Below, piece by piece: positions 59,773 to 64,000 of a DNA stretch of 64,000 nucleotides (position 1 is the stretch's first letter; each line of letters begins with the position of its first letter). The stretch comes from UBA3064 sp023258775 (GTDB lineage Bacteria > Pseudomonadota > Gammaproteobacteria > Burkholderiales > Burkholderiaceae_E). The stretch covers positions 1-64,000 of the forward strand of contig JBIKXS010000004.1 in the NCBI GenBank assembly GCA_044355655.1. The letters are read 5' to 3'. A program made the translations under genes and the position numbers. The notes under the pieces are model-generated. The model was not told the DNA's origin and did no database searches. It was given only the letters and a program-made list of their open reading frames with translations.

Positions 59773-60663
59773 TCAGTTTTCTTTTTGGAACAGTTTCCTA
59801 TACCAATGAAATACCGAACTATCGTCAGCATCCCGCCAACCATGATCGCAGCTTGCTTGCATTTGTTTGGCGGCCACCTCCCCCATGGGCAGGCTTAAGC
59901 CCTGCTCCTGAGCCATCAGATTTGCAAGCTTGACATCTTTAGTCAATACATGGGTCTTCGCAGTAATCCCCGATTCCATGCCTAAGGCTCGCGGCATACG
60001 ATGGCCAAGCATCCAACTCGCTCCCGAACTCTCATTGATTAAAGCCAGCAAGCTTTGGGGATCAAGCCCAAGTTGTTCGCCAAGTGCTAAAGCCTCAGCA
60101 CCCCCAACGAGATTGATTGCAGCGAGCAAATTATTCACTAACTTAGCCCTTGCACCATCACCATAGCGCTCTGAAATCGAGAATAGTTTGGTGCTAAGCT
60201 GAGCCAAGACTTCTGAAAGTAGGGCCTGGGTTGTTTGTGGGCCGGCAATCATCATGCTGATTTGACCGAGCGCAGCGCGTGCGGGCCCACCCGAGATCGG
60301 TGCATCAAGCGCTAAGGCATTTTTCTCGACAATGCATTGGCAGGCAAAGCTTGCCTCCTGGGGTGAGACCGTACTGCAAAAAATAACGCGATGGTCAGCA
60401 CCTATTGCCGCAAGCAAACTGCCTGATGAGCCAGCATAAAGTACCTCGCGGACTTGGCTAGCATTAAGCACGACGACGTGGATCACAGCACAACTTGCCG
60501 CAAGCGAAGCAGGGCTTGGATGGACCTTAAAGCCTAAGGAGCGTCCAAGCGCCTCACGCTTGGGATCGATATCGCAAATGTGGATAATGTGGCCGCAGTC
60601 GCGCAGCCGTTCGGCCATGGCCATACCCATGAGGCCTGCACCGATAAAGCCAATCGATGACAA
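59773..60663 (-). CDS. NAD(P)-dependent beta-hydroxyacid dehydrogenase-like protein
   Basis: 296 residues, a second member of the hydroxyisobutyrate dehydrogenase family in the window. Rossmann GFIGAGLMGMAMAERL at residues 5-20; DAPISGGPARAALGQISMM; catalytic Lys in GARAKLVNNLLAAINL. It differs clearly from the paralogue at 55.1 kb, so a different substrate is likely. Convergent to ETF-QO; downstream of the RRM gene, from which it is separated by a hairpin. Confidence 0.88.
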   Translation of the reverse strand: MSSIGFIGAGLMGMAMAERLRDCGHIIHICDIDPKREALGRSLGFKVHPSPASLAASCAVIHVVVLNASQVREVLYAGSSGSLLAAIGADHRVIFCSTVSPQEASFACQCIVEKNALALDAPISGGPARAALGQISMMIAGPQTTQALLSEVLAQLSTKLFSISERYGDGARAKLVNNLLAAINLVGGAEALALGEQLGLDPQSLLALINESSGASWMLGHRMPRALGMESGITAKTHVLTKDVKLANLMAQEQGLSLPMGEVAAKQMQASCDHGWRDADDSSVFHWYRKLFQKEN

Positions 60664-60664
60664 G

Positions 60665-60705
60665 AAAAAAGCCTAGTTAACCTCGAGCCAGATCGGCTCA
60701 AGGTT
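60665..60705 (-). terminator. Candidate terminator after the RRM gene
   Basis: Hairpin with arms AACCT-C-GAGCC / GGCTC-A-AGGTT (one mismatch) around a 5-nt loop, 60679-60705; on the minus strand it is followed 8 nt later by T6. The T-run is offset, so the strength is uncertain. Confidence 0.45.
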
Positions 60706-60718
60706 TGAAAAAAGGGTT

Positions 60719-61126
60719 TTAACCGCCGAATTGTCTCGGGCGCCTCGGCGGTGCACCGTCGCCACCACCACCGCCACCGCCCCATGGACCATCACGTCTT
60801 GGGCCACCTGAGCCACGCGGTCCACCAAATCCACCACCACCGCCTCCACCCCCGCCACCAGGACCACGAGGCGGGCGGCTTTGCTCACGCGCCTCATTTA
60901 CCACCAGCGCACGACCTTCCATCGAAGCACCGTTGATGGCTTGGATAGCCGATTGAGCCTGCGAAGCATCGGTCATCGTGACAAAGGCAAAACCACGCGA
61001 GCGTCCAGTTTCTCGATCGGTCACAATACGTGCCTCTGTTACATCGCCATGAGCCGAAAACATAGTGGTCAGTTGTTCATCGGTAGCTCGCCAAGGCAAG
61101 TTGCCGACATAAATCTTGGTAGGCAT
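60719..61126 (-). CDS. Glycine-rich RNA-binding protein (single RRM)
   Basis: 135 residues from the ATG at 61126 (MPTKIYVGNLPWRATDEQLT); the frame continues 39 codons upstream, with no RRM-like sequence and no ribosome site. One RRM domain with RNP2 (IYVGNLPW) and RNP1 (RSRGFAFVTM). After residue ~84 there is an Arg-Pro-Gly tail with runs of Gly, as in cold-induced bacterial glycine-rich RRM proteins. It probably binds single-stranded RNA. The poly-Gly codons make it prone to slippage. Confidence 0.9.
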   Translation of the reverse strand: MPTKIYVGNLPWRATDEQLTTMFSAHGDVTEARIVTDRETGRSRGFAFVTMTDASQAQSAIQAINGASMEGRALVVNEAREQSRPPRGPGGGGGGGGGGFGGPRGSGGPRRDGPWGGGGGGGDGAPPRRPRQFGG

Positions 61127-61342
61127 CAGAAAAATCCGGAAATATTCAAAAATCTGTTGCAATCCCGAGCTTCTCCAGCAAAGAAGACAGGCCAGGAAAG
61201 ACAACAACAATAAAAACGTGATACGACAATTGCACTCTGCCACAAGCTTTGTGATTGCGCACTAGGAAATTGATATTTCAGGGTTATTACCGACTAGCGG
61301 CATTGAGCATCAGCCGAAAGTTACTTGCAAAAACCACAAAAA

Positions 61343-61358
61343 CTGTATAAAAATACAG
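61343..61358 (+). promoter_or_regulatory. LexA (SOS) operator for lexA-imuA-imuB
   Basis: CTGTATAAAAATACAG, a perfect CTGT-N8-ACAG SOS box, 36 bp before the lexA ATG. It overlaps a -10-like TATAAA (61346-61351), with TTGCAA (61325-61330) upstream as a possible -35 with short spacing. Autoregulation is expected. Confidence 0.88.
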
Positions 61359-61394
61359 TTTAAACCAAAGACCCCTTGGTAAAGCTCAACAAAG

Positions 61395-62060
61395 ATGCGT
61401 CAACTTACTCAACGTCAACTCGAAATTCTTGAATTGATCCGCCGGCATATTGTGCAAACCGGCTTTCCACCCACCCGCGCTGAAATCGCAAAAGCGCTTG
61501 GATTTCGATCACCTAATGCTGCTGAAGAACACCTAAAAGCAATGGCTCGCAAAGGTGTTTTAGAAATTGTACCGGGTGCATCTCGAGGGATCCGTATCAA
61601 TGATGCTGCGCTGCCTGAAAGTATTTCAGCGAGCTATGAAGCTCAAGAAGCAGGTCCCAGTCATTGGCTAAGTCTGCCGCTGATTGGTAGGGTTGCAGCC
61701 GGTAGCCCGATCCTGGCACAGGAACATGTCGAAACGCATTTCCGTTTTGACAAACAGTTATTCACACAAGTTCCAGACTATTTACTCAGAGTACGCGGCA
61801 TGAGCATGCGTGATGCGGGGATTCTCGATGGTGATTTGCTTGCGGTTAAACGGACGCAACAAGTTCGTCAAGGTCAAATCGTGGTTGCCCGCCTACACGA
61901 TGAAGTCACCGTCAAACGCTTTGAGCAGGATCATGGCCAGATCAGCCTTTGGCCTGCTCACCCCGATTATCATGTGATTGTTATAGCTCCCAATGACGAT
62001 GACTTTGCACTTGAAGGTGTTGCGGTCGGATTGATCCGCGACAAGCAATTTCTTGGCTAA
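61395..62060 (+). CDS. lexA: LexA repressor
   Basis: 221 residues. The N-terminal winged HTH is RQLTQRQLEILELIRRHIVQ with the GFPPTRAEIAKALGFRSPNA recognition region. The autocleavage site Ala-Gly is in GRVAAGSPI (near residue 96); the catalytic Ser is in VRGMSMRDAGI (near 138), and Lys in LAVKRTQQ (near 155). It represses the SOS regulon and cleaves itself on RecA filaments. The operator at 61343 places it and imuA-imuB, which follow, under its own control; only 2 bp separate it from imuA. Confidence 0.96.
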   Translation: MRQLTQRQLEILELIRRHIVQTGFPPTRAEIAKALGFRSPNAAEEHLKAMARKGVLEIVPGASRGIRINDAALPESISASYEAQEAGPSHWLSLPLIGRVAAGSPILAQEHVETHFRFDKQLFTQVPDYLLRVRGMSMRDAGILDGDLLAVKRTQQVRQGQIVVARLHDEVTVKRFEQDHGQISLWPAHPDYHVIVIAPNDDDFALEGVAVGLIRDKQFLG

Positions 62061-62062
62061 GC

Positions 62063-62710
62063 ATGGACAGCAAGCAGGATTTACTGGGCCTATCTCCCCA
62101 GCTCTGGTGGGCTGATGGTTGGCCCCAAAACGCTGTTCAGGGAAGTATCACTTCAGGTTTTGAAGCTCTTGATCAAGAGCTACCTGCACGAGGTTGGCCA
62201 TGCGGCGCTTTATCGGAATTGCTAAGTAATCAGACCGGTATCGGTGAGCTGCGATTATTAGTACCTGTTATGCGGCAGCTCACTTCGCAGCAAAAAACAG
62301 TCATGCTGATGAATCCACCGATGTTGCCCTATGGCCCGACTCTAGCCAGCCACGGTATTGATCTCAAGCATTTGATTTTGCTTAAAGCAAAACATATGCC
62401 GGATCGCTTATGGGCTGTAGAACAGTGCCTACGAAGTAACAGCCTGGGTTGCATTCTGGCCTGGCTACCTCAAAGCGACCTACGCCCTGAGGTCTTAAGA
62501 CGACTCCAACTCTCAGCCCAACAATTCGAAGGCCCCATCTTTGTTTTTCGACCAAGTATGGCTCAGGGACAGGTTTCAGCAGCACCGCTGCGCGTTTTAC
62601 TCTTACCGAGACCTCGTCAACGTCTAGCCTTACGTATTCTCAAGCGCCGTGGCCCCTTGCACGGCGATTACTTAGAAATTGACTTACCACAGCCATGTCT
62701 AAGGCGATAA
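62063..62710 (+). CDS. imuA: Translesion synthesis-associated protein ImuA
   Basis: 215 residues. RecA/SulA-like fold: WWADGWPQNAVQGSITSGFE, then ELPARGWPCGALSELLSNQT and GELRLLVPVMRQLT. The canonical Walker A is not conserved, as usual for ImuA of the lexA-imuA-imuB-dnaE2 type. With ImuB and DnaE2 it forms the SOS mutasome. It overlaps imuB by 16 bp. Confidence 0.87.
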   Translation: MDSKQDLLGLSPQLWWADGWPQNAVQGSITSGFEALDQELPARGWPCGALSELLSNQTGIGELRLLVPVMRQLTSQQKTVMLMNPPMLPYGPTLASHGIDLKHLILLKAKHMPDRLWAVEQCLRSNSLGCILAWLPQSDLRPEVLRRLQLSAQQFEGPIFVFRPSMAQGQVSAAPLRVLLLPRPRQRLALRILKRRGPLHGDYLEIDLPQPCLRR

Positions 62711-64000
62711 CCGACAAAATCTGGGTCAGTTTTTATATCAACAACCTTGCCTTGTGGATCGCCCAACAAAGTCTGCCTCAGTTCAATAAGCAAAGCCTGC
62801 CCGAGATACCCCAACTTGGCTCGCCTCATTTTACTGAGCAAAGCCAGCACGAGAACTCACAAGTACCACTTGCCATCCATGAACATGGTCTCGTCTATCA
62901 AGCAAATCATCAAGCGCTTGTCGCCGGAATCTATCCAGGCCTAGGCAAGGCAAGCGCTTTAAGCCGTTGTCCTCAATTGCTTTGGATTGCTCGTGATCCA
63001 CAGGCTGAATCGCAGTACTTGAGCGAACAATGCTGGTGGCTTTCACGCTTTACTCCCCATTTGTGTCAGGAGGATGGTTTTTTACTGGCCGAAGTAAGCC
63101 GAAGCCTAAAACTTTTCGGAGGACTACAAGCCTTAGTACAACAAATGCTAGTTGGATTTTCTGACCCTCAACTCTGCTTAAAGATTGCGATAGCCTGTAC
63201 TGCCCGAGCTGCAATATGGCTGAGTCGATGGCAAACCAGACTACCATCCCCAAAGGGCAATGAGCATCCTGATTTCAAGAACATAGTGTTCGCTCAAGAA
63301 CCATCTACGCTGCGTCAGGCTCTTGAAACAATTGATATCAATTGCTTACTAAGCCACACCGAAACCAATCGACAATCACTCAATCTTCGGATGCTACGCG
63401 ACGATTTAGCCCTAAGCACACTGAAATCGCTTTGGGATTTACCACGAAAAGGACTCAGACAACGACTTGGTGCCAAAGTTTTACTCGCAATGGATCAGGC
63501 GCTGGGCCAGGAAGCAGACCCCAGAACATGGCTTGAGATCCCCGAACCCTTAAGACTGCATCGCGAACTCTCATTTTGGGCTGAAGAGAGCAGTCATTTA
63601 TTCAAACTAGGCCAAACACTTATCGAACAGGCTTGCACTCAACTCAAAGCTCGAAAACAAGGCCTGATGGCTATAACTTTTGAATTCCATCATCGCGATC
63701 ATGGCCCACTAAGTTTCATTAAGCTGGGGATGCAAGCGCTCTGTGATGAGGCTAAGCGTTGGTGCGCCCTTTGGGAAGAGCATCTGGCAAAAACAGTACT
63801 ACGCGAACCGGTTATTGCTGTTAGCCTACTCGGAGGGATTGCTCAAGATATGCCGCAAGCCTCTGCATGTTTATTTCCAGGACCAACTCTAAATCGCCAG
63901 CTTCAGACATCTTTATTCGAGCGCTTGCAAGCGCGCTTAGGTCGCAGAAGTATGTTCCGAATTGTTTCGATTGCTGACCATCGCCCTGAATTGGCACAAA
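62695..64000 (+). CDS. imuB: Y-family polymerase-like protein ImuB (3' end outside window)
   Basis: At least 435 residues, open to the window end; start ATG at 62695 inside the imuA 3' end. Y-family-like segments: VSFYINNLALWIAQQSLPQF at the N-terminus, without the catalytic DxD of true polymerases. DGFLLAEVSRSLKLFGGL follows, then LWDLPRKGLRQRLGAKVL (HhH/thumb-like), and IPEPLRLHRELSFWAEES, typical of ImuB. It is a beta-clamp-binding scaffold for error-prone DnaE2, not itself a polymerase. A dnaE2 gene is expected just beyond the window. Confidence 0.85.
   Translation, partial: MSKAITDKIWVSFYINNLALWIAQQSLPQFNKQSLPEIPQLGSPHFTEQSQHENSQVPLAIHEHGLVYQANHQALVAGIYPGLGKASALSRCPQLLWIARDPQAESQYLSEQCWWLSRFTPHLCQEDGFLLAEVSRSLKLFGGLQALVQQMLVGFSDPQLCLKIAIACTARAAIWLSRWQTRLPSPKGNEHPDFKNIVFAQEPSTLRQALETIDINCLLSHTETNRQSLNLRMLRDDLALSTLKSLWDLPRKGLRQRLGAKVLLAMDQALGQEADPRTWLEIPEPLRLHRELSFWAEESSHLFKLGQTLIEQACTQLKARKQGLMAITFEFHHRDHGPLSFIKLGMQALCDEAKRWCALWEEHLAKTVLREPVIAVSLLGGIAQDMPQASACLFPGPTLNRQLQTSLFERLQARLGRRSMFRIVSIADHRPELAQ

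Noticed and set aside
62747..62944. Short plus-strand frame after imuA
   Set aside because: Shadow within imuB, which is open in another frame from 62695 to the window end.

Overview
The window looks like a chromosomal segment of a betaproteobacterium, most likely order Burkholderiales. The evidence is gene content and order: cysS-alkA-accA-tilS-lysC-tRNA-Ser, pyrG-kdsA-eno-ftsB, dapA-bamC, lexA-imuA-imuB, a Bug/TctC-type solute receptor, and formyl-CoA-transferase-like and ETF-QO genes of the kind common in that order. Genus cannot be fixed from this sequence alone.

Left end, 1-15.9 kb, is accessory DNA. It opens with the 3' end of a large Ig-repeat surface protein, followed by two translationally coupled genes: a GAF-like/HlyD membrane-fusion protein, and a PqqD-like/M50 metallopeptidase/HlyD protein. 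The latter is cut off by an IS1634-like element (4113-6004). Convergent to it lies a 1501-residue RTX metalloprotease carrying Calx-beta domains, a C-type-lectin-like domain and DUF4214. Next come a gene-free stretch with G-runs and an inverted iteron-like repeat (10540-11192) and a P4-like integrative element: SF3 helicase, PrimPol-like primase, AlpA-type regulator, a protein I do not recognise, and tyrosine integrase. The element abuts the 3' end of tRNA-Ser(GCT).

The core region, 15.9-26.3 kb, holds lysC, tilS, accA, a DNA glycosylase and cysS on the minus strand; a TPR protein, a cyclophilin and lpxH on the plus strand; then cysE and trmJ (minus) and suhB (plus). From 26.3 to 33.9 kb is an acyl-CoA/carboxylate catabolic cluster: DECR-like SDR, CaiB/BaiF transferase, Bug receptor, crotonase, iron-type dehydrogenase and two acyl-CoA dehydrogenases. 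mutS, a SlyD-like FKBP, a RoxA-type uL16 hydroxylase and a small Ala/Pro-rich lipoprotein follow.

From 47.3 down to 39.08 kb, nine minus-strand genes form an apparent long operon (alpha/beta hydrolase, PHP phosphoesterase, YciO, M50 protease, trpS, methyltransferase, dapA, bamC, MBL hydrolase). It is closed by a strong bidirectional terminator. Between the hydrolase and the PHP gene sits the most unusual signal I found. A 20-bp tandem repeat forms a chain of three 7-codon micro-ORFs, each overlapping the next start by ATGA, and the last overlaps the start codon of the PHP gene.

The right part holds an acyl-CoA synthetase, gamma-carbonic anhydrase and hslO (plus); ftsB, eno, kdsA and pyrG (minus); and a second small-molecule catabolic cluster (54.7-60.7 kb) with ETF-QO. 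It ends with a glycine-rich RRM protein and an SOS-box-controlled lexA-imuA-imuB operon that runs off the window.
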